Notes: generated by a model not told the origin, from the letters alone. 64,000 bases of DNA from Serratia rhizosphaerae (GCF_009817885.1 NZ_CP041764.1:434001-498000), one strand, 5' to 3'. Counted from the stretch's first letter, positions 44,807-54,963 are shown. Translations and numbers: made by a program.

Positions 44807-45538
44807 ATGAAAAAACTAATAATCGCCGCCGTATTGGCCGGCATCAGCGTTTCCGCCTCTGCCGCCGACAAGATTCGTTTCGCGACCGAAGCCTCCTACC
44901 CACCGTTTGAGTTTATCGGTGCCGACAACAAAATTCAGGGCTTCGACGTTGATCTGGCCAACGCGCTGTGCAAAGAGATGCAGGCGGAGTGCTCCTTCAG
45001 CAATCAGGCGTTCGACAGCCTGATCCCGGGCCTGAAGTTCAAACGCTTTGACGCGGTAATGGCCGGTATGGATATCACGCCGGAGCGTGAAAAACAGGTG
45101 CTGTTCACCAAACCTTACTACGACAACTCCGCCCTGTTTATCGCGCAGAAAGGTAAAGTGGCCGATGTCGCCGCGCTGAAAGGCAAACGCGTCGGCGTGC
45201 AAAACGGCACCACGCACCAGAAATACCTGACGGATCAGCACAGCGACATCACCACCGTACCGTACGACAGCTACCAGAATGCGGTGCTCGATCTGAAAAA
45301 CGGCCGTATCGACGCCGTGTTCGGCGATACCGCCGTGGTTAACGAATGGCTGAAGCAGAACGCCCAACTGGCCGCGGTGGGCGACAAGGTGACGGATAAA
45401 AACTATTTCGGCACCGGTCTGGGCATCGCCGTACGCCAGAAAAACAGCGATCTGCAGGGCAAGTTCAACGCCGCCCTGGATAAAATCAAACAGGATGGGA
45501 CCTATGAAACCATCTACAAAAAATGGTTCCAGCAGTAA
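44807..45538 (+). CDS. artI: Arginine ABC transporter periplasmic binding protein ArtI
   Basis: A 243-residue type II binding protein with signal peptide MKKLIIAAVLAGISVSASA, about 19 residues. The amino-acid-binding family markers are RFATEASYPPFEFI, FDVDLANALCKEM and QNGTTHQKYL. It follows artP by 36 bp with AGGGGAG before the ATG. It is a paralogue of ArtJ (47133), about three-quarters identical by eye. Confidence 0.94.
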   Translation: MKKLIIAAVLAGISVSASAADKIRFATEASYPPFEFIGADNKIQGFDVDLANALCKEMQAECSFSNQAFDSLIPGLKFKRFDAVMAGMDITPEREKQVLFTKPYYDNSALFIAQKGKVADVAALKGKRVGVQNGTTHQKYLTDQHSDITTVPYDSYQNAVLDLKNGRIDAVFGDTAVVNEWLKQNAQLAAVGDKVTDKNYFGTGLGIAVRQKNSDLQGKFNAALDKIKQDGTYETIYKKWFQQ

Positions 45539-45547
45539 TCGATCCCA

Positions 45548-46264
45548 ATGAATGAAATTCAACCTTTAGCAACCGCCGCCGGGATGACCGTCGGCCTTGC
45601 CGTTTGCGCGCTGGCGCTCGGGCTGATCCTGGCGATGCTGTTCGCCATGTGGGAGTCCGCGCACTGGAAGCTTGTCAGCTGGCTCGGCACCGCCTGGGTC
45701 ACGCTGCTGCGCGGCCTGCCGGAAATTCTGGTGGTGCTGTTTATCTACTTCGGCTCCTCACAGCTGCTGCTGACGCTGTCTGACGGGTTTGAGCTGAACT
45801 TCGGCCTGTTTTCCGTGCCGGTACAGGTCGACATTGAAAGTTTCGAAGTCAGCCCGTTCCTGTGCGGGGTGATCGCATTGGCGCTGCTGTATTCGGCCTA
45901 TGCCTCGCAGACGCTGCGCGGCGCACTGAAAGCGGTGCCGCAGGGGCAGTGGGAGTCCGGCCAGGCGCTCGGACTCGGCAAGGCGGCAATCTTCTTCCGG
46001 CTGATTATGCCGCAGATGTGGCGCCATGCGCTGCCCGGCCTCGGCAACCAGTGGCTGGTGCTGCTGAAGGATACCGCGCTGGTGTCGTTAATCAGCGTGA
46101 ACGACCTGATGCTGCAGACCAAAAGCATCGCCACCCGCACGCAGGAGCCGTTCACCTGGTACGTGATCGCCGCCGCCATCTATCTGCTGGTCACCCTGTT
46201 GAGCCAGTTTATTCTCAAGCGGATCGAACTGCGCACCACACGTTTTGAGCGGGGGCCGGTCTGA
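45548..46264 (+). CDS. artQ: Arginine ABC transporter permease ArtQ
   Basis: A 238-residue inner-membrane protein with about five helices. The EAA loop that docks the ATPase reads [24 protein letters not shown], within an otherwise typical His/Glu/Gln/Arg-opine permease. It lies 9 bp after artI, and its TGA overlaps the artM ATG. Confidence 0.95.
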   Translation: MNEIQPLATAAGMTVGLAVCALALGLILAMLFAMWESAHWKLVSWLGTAWVTLLRGLPEILVVLFIYFGSSQLLLTLSDGFELNFGLFSVPVQVDIESFEVSPFLCGVIALALLYSAYASQTLRGALKAVPQGQWESGQALGLGKAAIFFRLIMPQMWRHALPGLGNQWLVLLKDTALVSLISVNDLMLQTKSIATRTQEPFTWYVIAAAIYLLVTLLSQFILKRIELRTTRFERGPV

Positions 46265-46932
46265 TGCTGGAATACTTACCGGAAATCATCAAGGGCCTGC
46301 ACACCAGCCTGACGCTGACGCTGGCGGCGCTGCTGGTCGCGCTGGTGCTGTCGCTGATCCTGACGGCGATCCTGACGCTGAAAACGCCGCTGCTGTCGTC
46401 GCTGGTGAAGATCTACATTACGCTGTTCACCGGTACGCCGCTGCTGGTGCAGATCTTCCTGATCTACTACGGGCCAGGGCAGTTCCCGGCGATCCGCGAC
46501 TATCCGTGGCTGTGGAATCTGCTGTCGCAGCCCTGGCTGTGCGCCATGATTGCGCTGGCGCTGAACAGCGCCGCCTACACCACGCAGCTGTTTTACGGCG
46601 CGGTGCGGGCTATTCCCGCCGGCCAGTGGCAGTCTTGTGAAGCGTTGGGCATGTCGCGCCGACAGTCGATGCGCATTCTGCTGCCGTTCGCCTTTAAGCG
46701 CGCCCTCTCCTCCTACTCCAACGAAGTGGTGCTGGTGTTTAAAAGCACCTCGCTGGCCTACACCATCACGCTGATGGAAGTGATGGGTTACAGCCAACTG
46801 ATGTACGGCCGCACCTATGACGTGATGGTCTTCGGCGCCGCCGGCCTGGTTTACCTGGTGGTCAACGGCCTGCTGACGCTGTTGATGCGTCTGGTTGAAC
46901 GCCGCGCGCTGGCCTTTGAACGCCGCAACTAA
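46264..46932 (+). CDS. artM: Arginine ABC transporter permease ArtM
   Basis: A 222-residue second permease subunit. The EAA loop reads GQWQSCEALGMSRRQSMRILLPFA; the front helices carry LYITLFTGTPLLVQ-like IYITLFTGTPLLVQ. It starts on the last base of artQ, so translation is coupled. Last gene of artPIQM; a terminator follows. Confidence 0.95.
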   Translation: MLEYLPEIIKGLHTSLTLTLAALLVALVLSLILTAILTLKTPLLSSLVKIYITLFTGTPLLVQIFLIYYGPGQFPAIRDYPWLWNLLSQPWLCAMIALALNSAAYTTQLFYGAVRAIPAGQWQSCEALGMSRRQSMRILLPFAFKRALSSYSNEVVLVFKSTSLAYTITLMEVMGYSQLMYGRTYDVMVFGAAGLVYLVVNGLLTLLMRLVERRALAFERRN

Positions 46933-46943
46933 GCCCGCTTACC

Positions 46944-46972
46944 CAGCCCTGCCGCCGTGCAGGGCTGTCTTC
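46944..46972 (+). terminator. Intrinsic terminator after artM
   Basis: CAGCCCTGC (46944-46952) and GCAGGGCTG (46959-46967) pair across a 6-nt loop and are followed by TCTTCC. Confidence 0.75.
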
Positions 46973-46984
46973 CCGCCCCGCCAA

Positions 46985-47023
46985 TCACAATTTTTACTCA
47001 TTTTTATTGCATATTAATTCACT
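46985..47023 (+). promoter_or_regulatory. Tandem ARG boxes (ArgR operator) upstream of artJ
   Basis: 46985-47002 (TCACAATTTTTACTCATT) and 47006-47023 (ATTGCATATTAATTCACT) match the ARG box at 9 and 11 of 12 defined positions. They are separated by 3 bp, exactly as before artP. This supports a separate, ArgR-controlled artJ transcript. Confidence 0.8.
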
Positions 47024-47132
47024 CAATGGCATGGTTATCGCCAGCACCGTCAACGCCCCTCCTCGGGATATTGTCAGAAAAATCAAGCGATGGCGGCGAT
47101 AATAAAATCAATGTTCAGACAGGAGTTTCCGC

Positions 47133-47867
47133 ATGAAAAAATTACTGCTTGCCGCCGCCGTACTGGCCGGTGTGACCTTCAGCGCTCAGGCGGCCGACAC
47201 CATCCGTTTCGCCTCCTCCGCTACCTATCCGCCGTTTGAGTCATTAGACGCCAATAACCAAATCGTCGGCTTTGATATCGATCTGGCGAAAGCGTTATGC
47301 AAACAGATGCAGGCGGAATGCACCTTCACCAATCAGGCCTTCGACAGCCTGATCGCCGCGCTGAAGTTCAAAAAATTCGATGCGGTGATCTCCGGGATGG
47401 ACATCACGCCGGAGCGCAGCAAGCAGGTGAGCTTTACCCAGCCGTACTACGCCAACTCGGCGATTGTGATCGCGCAGAAAGGCAAGTACACCTCGCTGGC
47501 TGAACTGAAGGGGAAAAAGGTCGGGATGGAAAACGGCACCACCCACCAGAAATATATGCAGGATAAGCACCCGGAGATTAACACCGTCTCTTACGACAGC
47601 TACCAGAACGCCATTCTGGAGCTGAAAAACGGCCGTATTGACGGCGTCTTCGGCGATACCGCGGTGGTGAATGAGTGGCTGAAAAACAGCCCGCAGCTGG
47701 CGCCGGTCGGCGAGCATATCACCGATGCGCAATACTTCGGCACCGGCCTGGGGATTGCGGTGCGTCCGAATAACAAGGCGCTGCTGGACAAGCTGAACGC
47801 GGCGCTGACGGCGATCAAGGCCGACGGCACCTATCAGGCCATCAGCGACAAATGGTTCCCGCAGTAA
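47133..47867 (+). CDS. artJ: Arginine-binding periplasmic protein ArtJ
   Basis: A 244-residue binding protein with signal peptide MKKLLLAAAVLAGVTFSAQA. Ligand-binding family blocks (RFASSATYPPFES, FDIDLAKALCKQM, ENGTTHQKYM, FGDTAVVNEWL) parallel ArtI. In E. coli, ArtJ is the high-affinity arginine receptor. It has its own ARG boxes, an ACAGGAG ribosome site and a terminator, so it is monocistronic. Confidence 0.95.
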   Translation: MKKLLLAAAVLAGVTFSAQAADTIRFASSATYPPFESLDANNQIVGFDIDLAKALCKQMQAECTFTNQAFDSLIAALKFKKFDAVISGMDITPERSKQVSFTQPYYANSAIVIAQKGKYTSLAELKGKKVGMENGTTHQKYMQDKHPEINTVSYDSYQNAILELKNGRIDGVFGDTAVVNEWLKNSPQLAPVGEHITDAQYFGTGLGIAVRPNNKALLDKLNAALTAIKADGTYQAISDKWFPQ

Positions 47868-47885
47868 GCGCAAGTACCGCCCTTC

Positions 47886-47907
47886 TCAGCCCGCTTCGCC
47901 GGGCTGA
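47886..47907. terminator. Bidirectional terminator between artJ and rlmC
   Basis: TCAGCCCG pairs with CGGGCTGA around a 6-nt loop; the plus-strand tail is TTACTTCT. It abuts the stop codon of convergent rlmC. Confidence 0.65.
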
Positions 47908-49038
47908 TTACTTCTCCCGCACCAGCAGCGTCAGCACCTCGTAGTGCGCGGTATGCGGGAACATATCGAACAGCTGCACCCGTTCAACCCGATACCCCGG
48001 CAGCTGCGCCATATCCTGCGCCATGCTTTGTGCATTGCAGCTGGAATAGAGCAGATAGTCCGGCGCCATCCGCTGCAGGTAATCGCACAGTTCCTTGCCA
48101 ATGCCGCGTCGCGGCGGATTCACCACCACCAGCTGCGGCACGTCTCCTTCCGCCGTGGCGAAACGGGTGGAGTCCAGCGCCTGGAAATCAACCCGCTGCA
48201 GTCCCAGCGTCGCCGCTGACTGGCGCGCACAGCGAATCGCCTCCGCGCTGATCTCAATCCCGGTCAGACGCGTTTCCGGCTGCGCGCAGTGTAAACCGAA
48301 GCCGCCGACGCCGCAGAACAGATCCCACATGCTGTCGATGCCCAGCTCACGCACCCAGTCGCGCGCCGTGGCATACAGCGACGCCGCCACCTGCGGATTG
48401 GTCTGGAAAAAGCCCTGCGGGCGGATATACAGCGGCACCTGGTTGAAGCACTCTTCCAACGCCTGTTGCTCGGTCAGGATGATTTCCCGATCGCCCTCCA
48501 TAATCGCCATATGCACCGGCTGAATATTCACGGAAATCACCTGCAGCTGCGGCAGCTGTTGCTGCAGCCACGGCAGCGCGGCGCGCAGCTGCGCCAGTTT
48601 GCTCTCCGAACGCAGAACAAAACGCAGCATCACCCCGCCGTTACCGGTGCTTTCCGTCAGCAGCAGATATTTCAGCTCGCCGCGTTTGCGCGCCACGTTG
48701 TATGGCGTCAGCCCGGCGCGAGCGATAAAGGTTTTCAGCACGTTGAACATCGGCGCAAAACTGGCGGGATACAGCGGGCAGGCGCACAGATCGACCGGCG
48801 TACCGTCGCGGTGCAACATCCCCAGCAGCGGGCGCTCCACGCTGCCGCTGACCACCATTTTCGCCTTATTGCGGAATGCGCTCAGCGCGCCGGCAACCGG
48901 CGTCAGCCACTGCCTGACCTCGCGTTCGGCCAGCAGGGCCTGCAGATGCTGCTGTTTATCAGCCAACTGCTGCGGATAAGGCTTTTCCAGCCACTGACAG
49001 GAACGGCAACTGCCGGCCGTATACAATGCGCAATGCAT
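47908..49038 (-). CDS. rlmC: 23S rRNA (uracil-747-C5)-methyltransferase
   Basis: A 376-residue SAM-dependent RNA m5U methyltransferase (RumB). The N-terminal 4Fe-4S cysteines are in [16 protein letters not shown] and DLCACPLYP. The SAM site is [14 protein letters not shown] near residue 240, the NPPRRG motif follows, and the catalytic cysteine lies in YSSCNAQSM. The length is that of E. coli RlmC. It is preceded by ybjO, as in E. coli. Confidence 0.96.
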   Translation of the reverse strand: MHCALYTAGSCRSCQWLEKPYPQQLADKQQHLQALLAEREVRQWLTPVAGALSAFRNKAKMVVSGSVERPLLGMLHRDGTPVDLCACPLYPASFAPMFNVLKTFIARAGLTPYNVARKRGELKYLLLTESTGNGGVMLRFVLRSESKLAQLRAALPWLQQQLPQLQVISVNIQPVHMAIMEGDREIILTEQQALEECFNQVPLYIRPQGFFQTNPQVAASLYATARDWVRELGIDSMWDLFCGVGGFGLHCAQPETRLTGIEISAEAIRCARQSAATLGLQRVDFQALDSTRFATAEGDVPQLVVVNPPRRGIGKELCDYLQRMAPDYLLYSSCNAQSMAQDMAQLPGYRVERVQLFDMFPHTAHYEVLTLLVREK

Positions 49039-49135
49039 AGATTAACCGTAGGGATCGACGAATAAAAAATAAGGGCGCAGAGTTTAGCACCCTACGCCCT
49101 TATCCCCAACCTTCTTGACGCTATCCGCGCGGCCC

Positions 49136-49615
49136 TCAGCGACGGGAAAAATAGCGGCGGCTGGCCGCCGGCAGGAACAGCAGACCGAGAATCACCACGT
49201 CGGGGATTTTTTCCAGAATCAGGGTGTGCATAATCTGGGTGTTGGTTTCGCCGTCCACGGTAAACACCTCGGGAAAGACGCTGCCGATGGTCGCCAACAG
49301 CAGATAGCCCACCACCAGCGCCTGACAGGCCACATAGCCCCAACGTCCGCCATTTTTACCGCGCATCACGGCAAAGCCACAGTAAATTTGCAGGCAGAGC
49401 ATTACGATACCGGCCAGAAAAATCAGCGTAGAATCCCAGGCCTGCGCGCTGGTGCTGACAAATTCGCTCAGGCCGGACAGCCCCAGCTCCCCCAGCAGCA
49501 GCAGGATGCTAATACATTTAATCGCCACCATTGCCGTACCGGCGATCAATACCGCCACCGGCACATCCGTTTGCGCTCTCAGGGTTCCCTGCTTGCTTTT
49601 CAGCATCTCTGACAT
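49136..49615 (-). CDS. ybjO: Inner-membrane protein YbjO (DUF2593)
   Basis: A 159-residue protein with about four membrane helices. It matches YbjO at conserved points (SEFVSTSAQAWDSTLIFLAG, FPEVFTVDGET, ILEKIPDVVILGLLFLPAASRR). Its place next to rlmC confirms the call. Function unknown. Confidence 0.88.
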   Translation of the reverse strand: MSEMLKSKQGTLRAQTDVPVAVLIAGTAMVAIKCISILLLLGELGLSGLSEFVSTSAQAWDSTLIFLAGIVMLCLQIYCGFAVMRGKNGGRWGYVACQALVVGYLLLATIGSVFPEVFTVDGETNTQIMHTLILEKIPDVVILGLLFLPAASRRYFSRR

Positions 49616-49834
49616 ATCCGTATTCCGCGATGAAATATCAGTAATAATCGGTATAAGAGCCAGTTAATTCATTTGCAATGATAATTACAAAAAATAGCAG
49701 GTTTGACAGGATTCAGCTACGGCAGGCCAGGATAAAACGCACGATCGCGATTTCACGTGCGGATTGGCAATAGAGGGATAACGGGGAGGCGTCAACGCAT
49801 CGCCGTACCGGGCGATGCGTCGTCAAAGACAGAA

Positions 49835-50320
49835 TTAGTGCAGCATCGGCTGACGCATGGCGGCGGCCGGATTTTCTTCTTCCTCGCCCTCGCCCATAAA
49901 CAGCAGATCGTTGGCGCGCGCCTCAAGAATCACCATCGAGACCTGCTCTTCGCCCTGCTGCATAAAATGCGCGAACTGTTCCAATGTAATGCCGACGGCC
50001 ACGCTCAGCGACTGACAGACGATCAGCTTGGGCAGATTGTCGTCCTGAACGTCCACAAATGCTTTGATGGTCAGCGAACTGGCATTGATCTGGCTAAGGT
50101 CGGCGACCAGCGGGATCAGCGCGGTCGGCTTCACCTCCGCCAGCGCGGAGAACAGGATCACCCCGTCCACCAGATCGATCTTGGCGTCGAAAATGCCGTC
50201 AAAGTTCTGCATATGCGGCAAATGCAGCGCCTGACAGGAGTCGCATTCAAAAAATGAAATGCCCAACTGGTCCAGCCAACGTCGTAATAACGCCAAATCG
50301 GGGACGATGAGTGAATCCAT
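49835..50320 (-). CDS. ybjN: YbjN family protein
   Basis: A 161-residue YbjN protein with the conserved block SFFECDSCQALHLPHMQN and then FDAKIDLVDG and DDNLPKLIVCQSLS. The fold resembles type III secretion chaperones. In E. coli, overexpression alters motility and exopolysaccharide; in Erwinia the homologue AmyR is a regulator. The acidic tail (EGEEEEN) is variable in the family. Confidence 0.92.
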   Translation of the reverse strand: MDSLIVPDLALLRRWLDQLGISFFECDSCQALHLPHMQNFDGIFDAKIDLVDGVILFSALAEVKPTALIPLVADLSQINASSLTIKAFVDVQDDNLPKLIVCQSLSVAVGITLEQFAHFMQQGEEQVSMVILEARANDLLFMGEGEEEENPAAAMRQPMLH

Positions 50321-50463
50321 AGGGTACCAGCCTCACAATATTCAAAAACGCGAAAGGCGCATAGCTTACGGAATATTCATCCATGATGCCACGATCAATC
50401 AGGCTTAATTCAATAAAGGCGCGCTTAGCCATGGAAAAAACACGGGTAAATAGCGCTAATCCC

Positions 50464-51381
50464 TTATTTTTTACTGGTTATGGGCGCCATTTCAGGGTAA
50501 ACACCGCGTGCTGCACGCTGTTCAATATAGGCGATCATCATCTCGGCGATATCCAGCCCGGTGGCGGTTTCTATCCCCTCCAGTCCGGGTGAGGCATTCA
50601 CCTCCATCACCAGCGGGCCGCGATCGGCACGCAAAATATCGACGCCGGCAATATCCAGCCCCAGCGTCGCCGCCGCCTTGATGGCAACTGTGCGCTCTTG
50701 CGCCGTAATGCTCACCTTGCGCGCCGTGCCGCCGCGATGCAGATTGGAACGGAACTCCCCCGCCTTGGCCTGACGTTCGATCGCCGCCACCACCTGTCCG
50801 CCGATCACCAGACAGCGAATATCCCGTCCCTGCGCCTCGCGCACGTACTCCTGCACCAGAATGTGCGCCTTCAGCCCGCGAAACGCATCAATCACGCTTT
50901 CCGCCGCCTGCCGCGTTTCCGCCAGCACCACGCCGATGCCCTGTGTACCTTCAACCAGTTTCACCACCAGCGGCGCGCCGCCGACCAGTTCGATCAGATC
51001 GCCGGTATCATCCGGCGAGTGGGCAAAGCCGGTAATCGGCAGATCGATCCCCTGACGCGCCAGCAACTGCAGGGAATGCAGCTTGTCGCGCGCCCGGGTA
51101 ATCGCGGCGGACTCATTCAGCGAATAACAGCCCAGCAGTTCAAACTGCCGCAGCACGGCGCTGCCGTAAAAGGTAATGGCGGAGCCGATACGCGGAATGA
51201 CCGCGTCATAGCACGCCAGTTGACGGCCGCGATAGTGGATGGTGGGCGCGGCCGGGTTGATATTCATATAGCAGGAGAGCGGGTCGATCACCTCAACGCG
51301 GTGCCCGCGCCGTTCCGCCACGGCGCGCAGGCGACGGCAGGAGTACAACGTGCTGTCACACGAAAGAATGACAATGTTCAA
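50464..51381 (-). CDS. rimK: Ribosomal protein S6--L-glutamate ligase
   Basis: A 305-residue ATP-grasp ligase that adds glutamates to the C-terminus of ribosomal protein S6 and can make poly-alpha-glutamate. Landmarks are [44 protein letters not shown] (ATP-binding) and [23 protein letters not shown] with the Mg-binding E and N. It follows ybjC by 32 bp. Confidence 0.96.
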   Translation of the reverse strand: MNIVILSCDSTLYSCRRLRAVAERRGHRVEVIDPLSCYMNINPAAPTIHYRGRQLACYDAVIPRIGSAITFYGSAVLRQFELLGCYSLNESAAITRARDKLHSLQLLARQGIDLPITGFAHSPDDTGDLIELVGGAPLVVKLVEGTQGIGVVLAETRQAAESVIDAFRGLKAHILVQEYVREAQGRDIRCLVIGGQVVAAIERQAKAGEFRSNLHRGGTARKVSITAQERTVAIKAAATLGLDIAGVDILRADRGPLVMEVNASPGLEGIETATGLDIAEMMIAYIEQRAARGVYPEMAPITSKK

Positions 51382-51413
51382 TTTATCTCGTCACCCCAAA
51401 TCGCCACCGACGC

Positions 51414-51713
51414 TTAATCGCGCGGATCGCGTTTCTGTTGCTGTTGCGGCGGCTTGCGCCGATCGTTTTCCGGCGGCAGTCCGCCGCGCATCAGCGGGCC
51501 GAACCCATGCGCCACGCGCCAGACCAGCAGGGCCGCCGCCGGCAGCATCAGCGCCACGCCGAGGAAAATCATCGCCACCGCAGCAGCCTGCGATGACAGC
51601 GCCCCCGGCAACTGAACATAGCCATGAATGCTCAGATAAGCCAGGATCAACAGCACGATCCCCAGCCCTTCCAGCACCAATATCGGGCGGGGTAACTCAC
51701 CAAATGAACGCAT
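51414..51713 (-). CDS. ybjC: Inner-membrane protein YbjC (DUF1418)
   Basis: A 99-residue protein with two hydrophobic helices (ILVLEGLGIVLLILAYLSI and VAMIFLGVALMLPAAALLVW). The tail is hydrophilic and Gln/Arg-rich. ATG 51713 is preceded by GGAG at 8 nt; upstream in-frame starts lack a ribosome site. Sits before rimK as in E. coli. Function unknown. Confidence 0.85.
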   Translation of the reverse strand: MRSFGELPRPILVLEGLGIVLLILAYLSIHGYVQLPGALSSQAAAVAMIFLGVALMLPAAALLVWRVAHGFGPLMRGGLPPENDRRKPPQQQQKRDPRD

Positions 51714-51943
51714 GTTTTCATCTCCAGACATATTGCGCACAGTGTAGTGAATTCCTGCCGGTGAGGCCATCCGATAGGCGGCGTAAATCAGATTAACAGG
51801 CAAATCCTGCTTTTTTTTAGCAACGCCAACAGGCATAGTAGGCGCCATTGCACCTGAGTAATGCGTTGACTGAGGTCTTTTTCTGACCGACGGGATGTCG
51901 TTGCAATAGCGGTAAATTTTTGAATAACAACGAGGAGTATCTC

Positions 51944-52207
51944 ATGTTTGCAGTAATCTTCGGGCGTCCTGGCTGTCCTTATTGTGTCCGTGCGAAAGAG
52001 TTGGCGGAAAAACTGACTGAAGAACGTGACGATTTCAACTTCCGTTATGTTGATATCCACGCGGAAGGCATCACCAAGGCCGATCTGGAAAAAACCGTCG
52101 GTAAGCCGGTAGAAACCGTGCCGCAGATCTTCCTGGATCAACAGCACATTGGCGGCTGCACCGAGTTTGAAGCATACGCGAAAGAAAACCTGAACCTGTT
52201 CCAGTAA
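51944..52207 (+). CDS. grxA: Glutaredoxin 1
   Basis: An 87-residue dithiol glutaredoxin with active site CPYC (GRPGCPYCVRA) and the glutathione-binding ETVPQIFLDQQHIGG. It reduces ribonucleotide reductase, PAPS reductase and OxyR. The start is ATG 51944 (MFAVIFGRPG) with GAGGAG upstream. Divergent from ybjC. OxyR control is known in E. coli; I could not define an OxyR site here. Confidence 0.96.
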   Translation: MFAVIFGRPGCPYCVRAKELAEKLTEERDDFNFRYVDIHAEGITKADLEKTVGKPVETVPQIFLDQQHIGGCTEFEAYAKENLNLFQ

Positions 52208-52226
52208 GCGGTTCACCCCCTACATT

Positions 52227-52250
52227 AAGGCGCCTCAGGCGCCTTTTTTA
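52227..52250. terminator. Intrinsic terminator after grxA
   Basis: AAGGCGCC (52227-52234) and GGCGCCTT (52238-52245) pair with a TCA loop followed by TTTTTA. It overlaps the end of convergent ybjM. Confidence 0.88.
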
Positions 52251-52624
52251 TTGCCGAGGGTTCTTTGCCGAAGCTGTAACATCTGGCGCAGGCTGCGGAA
52301 AAAGAGAAACAGCAGCGCACCGCACAGGCACCAGAATACCGAGCTGGTGGCGTAGGCCAACTCCTGCCAGAACGACTGGGTCGACATCAGCCAGAAGTGG
52401 CGCACCACCAGGCACAGCGGCAGCGCGCACAACGCGCCGAGCAGCGGACAGATCAGGCGTTTTTTACTGGCAAGATAACTGGCGATAAAGCCGGGAATGG
52501 TAAACAGCAACAGGCCGGTTTCGCCATGATGCGGCTGCTCCAGCGAATTATTCTGACCAAGAAAGATCAGGCAGAACAACAAAAAACAGCTGCTGAACCC
52601 GCCCCAATACCGATAGCTAACCAT
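52235..52624 (-). CDS. ybjM: Inner-membrane protein YbjM
   Basis: A 129-residue protein with about four hydrophobic segments. Conserved with E. coli YbjM at GETGLLLFTIPGFIASYLASKK, TQSFWQELAYATSSVFWCLCGALLFLF and the basic C-terminus. It lies between grxA and ybjL as in E. coli. Function unknown. Confidence 0.85.
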   Translation of the reverse strand: MVSYRYWGGFSSCFLLFCLIFLGQNNSLEQPHHGETGLLLFTIPGFIASYLASKKRLICPLLGALCALPLCLVVRHFWLMSTQSFWQELAYATSSVFWCLCGALLFLFFRSLRQMLQLRQRTLGNKKGA

Positions 52625-52930
52625 CCTGCTCCTCCCAGAAATGCAACAACGAGCGCCATATCACGACGACGCACGCGAATCACGGCGGCCTGAGCCGACA
52701 AATTTTCCTTGGTAAAAAGAGAGTTAAATGCAAAAGGCAGCGTTCATTTTCAGCTTAATGCTGGCTGTCCTGCGTCAGAGAGACTAGAATAATGCCGCTG
52801 ATCGAGGAAGCGATGCACCTTTCGCGGGTTGGCGATGGGTATCGTTTTTATCCAACTATTTATATGGCTGAATTTATCTTTTATAGCCAGCCATATCAAG
52901 CACTTACTGGTAAACAATAAGTTACATCCT
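52625..52930. promoter_or_regulatory. ybjM-ybjL intergenic region
   Basis: 306 bp between divergent ybjM and ybjL. It probably contains both promoters. The frame of ybjL is open upstream to 52829 with a hydrophobic stretch, but those codons are not part of the YbjL family. No other gene is seen. Confidence 0.4.
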
Positions 52931-54619
52931 GTGAACATAAACGTCGCTAGTTTGTTAAACGGCAACTACATCCTGTTGCTGTTTGTGGTACTCGCCCTGG
53001 GGCTCTGCCTCGGAAAACTTCGCCTTGGCTCCGTGCAACTCGGCAGTTCCATTGGCGTTTTAGTCGTCTCCCTGCTGCTTGGCCAGCACAACTTCGCCAT
53101 TAACACCGAAGCGCTCAGCCTGGGCTTTATGCTGTTTATCTTCTGCGTCGGCGTCGAAGCCGGGCCGAATTTTTTCTCGATTTTCTTCCGCGACGGCAAA
53201 AATTACCTGATGCTGGCGCTGGTGATGGTCGGTACGGCGATGGTGATGGCCGTCGGCCTCGGCAAGCTGTTCCACTGGGACATCGGCCTGACCGCCGGTA
53301 TGCTGGCCGGCTCCATGACCTCGACACCGGTGCTGGTCGGCGCCGGCGATACGCTGCGCAATACCATTACCAACGGACCGGCGCTGCTGTCCGCACAGGA
53401 TCATCTTAGCCTGGGCTATGCGTTAACCTATCTTATTGGTCTGGTTAGCCTGATTTTCGGCGCGCGCTATCTGCCCAAGCTGCAGCACCAGGATTTGCCG
53501 ACCTCGGCGCAGCAAATCGCCCGCGAACGCGGCCTGGATACCGACAGCCAGCGTAAAGTCTACCTGCCGGTCATCCGCGCCTACCGCGTCGGCCCGGAGC
53601 TGGTGGCCTGGGCAGACGGCAAAAATCTGCGCGAACTGGGCATTTACCGTCAGACCGGCTGCTATATCGAACGCATCCGCCGCAACGGCATTCTCGCCAA
53701 CCCGGATGGTGACGCCGTGCTGCAGGTCGGCGACGAAATATCGCTGGTGGGCTACCCGGACGCGCATGCGCGCCTGGATCCCAGCTTCCGTAACGGCAAG
53801 GAAGTGTTCGACCGCGATCTGCTCGACATGCGCATCGTCACCGAAGAGATCGTGGTAAAAAACAGCAATGCGGTCGGCAAGCGTTTAAGCCAGCTGAAGC
53901 TGACCGACCACGGTTGCTTCCTGAACCGGGTGATTCGCAGTCAGATTGAAATGCCGATTGATGACAGCATCGTGCTGAATAAAGGCGACGTGCTGCAGGT
54001 CAGCGGCGACGCGCGCCGGGTGAAAAGCGTGGCGGAGAAGATCGGCTTTATCTCCATCCACAGCCAGGTGACCGATCTGCTGGCCTTCTGCGCCTTCTTT
54101 ATTATCGGCCTGCTGATTGGTCAGATCACCATCCAGTTCAGCAATTTCTCGTTCGGCATCGGCAACGCCGCCGGGCTGCTGATGTCGGGCATCATGCTCG
54201 GCTTCCTGCGTGCCAACCACCCGACCTTCGGCTATATCCCGCAGGGGGCGCTGAATATGGTGAAAGAGTTCGGCCTGATGGTGTTTATGGCCGGCGTAGG
54301 CCTGAGCGCCGGCGCCGGTATCGGCCACAGCCTGGGCGCCGTGGGCTGGCAAATGCTGGTCGCCGGCCTGCTCGTCAGCCTGGTGCCGGTGGTGCTCTGC
54401 TTCCTGTTCGGCGCCTACGTGTTGCGCATGAACCGCGCCCTGCTGTTCGGTGCAATTATGGGCGCGCGCACCTGCGCCCCGGCGATGGATATCATCAGCG
54501 ACACCGCCCGCAGCAACATCCCCGCTCTCGGCTACGCCGGCACCTATGCCATTGCTAACGTATTGTTAACGCTGGCAGGTTCGCTGATTGTGGTGCTATG
54601 GCCGGGGATACTGAGCTGA
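52931..54619 (+). CDS. ybjL: Putative AspT/YidE-type transporter YbjL
   Basis: A 562-residue inner-membrane protein of the aspartate:alanine exchanger family. Two membrane bundles of about five helices flank two central RCK_C/TrkA_C domains ([24 protein letters not shown] [15 protein letters not shown] and [18 protein letters not shown]). The signature [13 protein letters not shown] and the C-terminal [14 protein letters not shown] are kept. GTG 52931 gives the family N-terminus [15 protein letters not shown], so a GTG start is preferred over the upstream ATG. Substrate unknown. Confidence 0.93.
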   Translation: MNINVASLLNGNYILLLFVVLALGLCLGKLRLGSVQLGSSIGVLVVSLLLGQHNFAINTEALSLGFMLFIFCVGVEAGPNFFSIFFRDGKNYLMLALVMVGTAMVMAVGLGKLFHWDIGLTAGMLAGSMTSTPVLVGAGDTLRNTITNGPALLSAQDHLSLGYALTYLIGLVSLIFGARYLPKLQHQDLPTSAQQIARERGLDTDSQRKVYLPVIRAYRVGPELVAWADGKNLRELGIYRQTGCYIERIRRNGILANPDGDAVLQVGDEISLVGYPDAHARLDPSFRNGKEVFDRDLLDMRIVTEEIVVKNSNAVGKRLSQLKLTDHGCFLNRVIRSQIEMPIDDSIVLNKGDVLQVSGDARRVKSVAEKIGFISIHSQVTDLLAFCAFFIIGLLIGQITIQFSNFSFGIGNAAGLLMSGIMLGFLRANHPTFGYIPQGALNMVKEFGLMVFMAGVGLSAGAGIGHSLGAVGWQMLVAGLLVSLVPVVLCFLFGAYVLRMNRALLFGAIMGARTCAPAMDIISDTARSNIPALGYAGTYAIANVLLTLAGSLIVVLWPGILS

Positions 54620-54679
54620 CGGCGCGGGCGCAGAGGAAATTTAGCGGCGAAATATTTTTGAAATTTTTATCATTCGGCA

Positions 54680-54707
54680 GAACTTTTCGATCGGGTGGTA
54701 GTCTTAA
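54680..54707 (+). promoter_or_regulatory. Sigma-E promoter of rybB
   Basis: The -35 element GAACTT (54680-54685) and the -10 region GTCTTAA (54701-54707) are spaced 16 bp from GAACTT to TCTTA, with the RNA start six nt downstream. This matches the RpoE consensus (GGAACTT/TCTRA). Confidence 0.8.
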
Positions 54708-54712
54708 TTAGT

Positions 54713-54792
54713 GCCACTGCTTTTCTTTGATGTCCCCATTTTGTGGAGCCCGATAATCCCGCCTTTTTAGGTTCAAGATTATCGGGTTTTTT
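54713..54792 (+). ncRNA. rybB: RybB small regulatory RNA
   Basis: The 5' end GCCACTGCTTTTCTTTGATG is identical to the seed region of enterobacterial RybB, followed by TCCCCATTTTGTGGA, a small hairpin. The terminator stem CCCGATAATC (54749-54758) with GATTATCGGG (54777-54786) and TTTTTT replaces the E. coli stem by compensating changes. RybB is Hfq-dependent and, under envelope stress, represses many outer-membrane protein mRNAs. Its place beside ybjL agrees with E. coli. Confidence 0.95.
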
Positions 54793-54963
54793 GTTGCCTG
54801 AAAACCACCGGGAAAGCATTTTGCCTGGGAAACTCACTGGAAGGTCGGGAAAAATCTCGCTCCAGTTCAGGGGGAGAGCGATGCAACAGGCTGACGTCAG
54901 CACGTGCGATGGTGCTTTCGATCTCGCGCCCATGCAGCAGGAGACCGTAAAAGTTACGACCGG

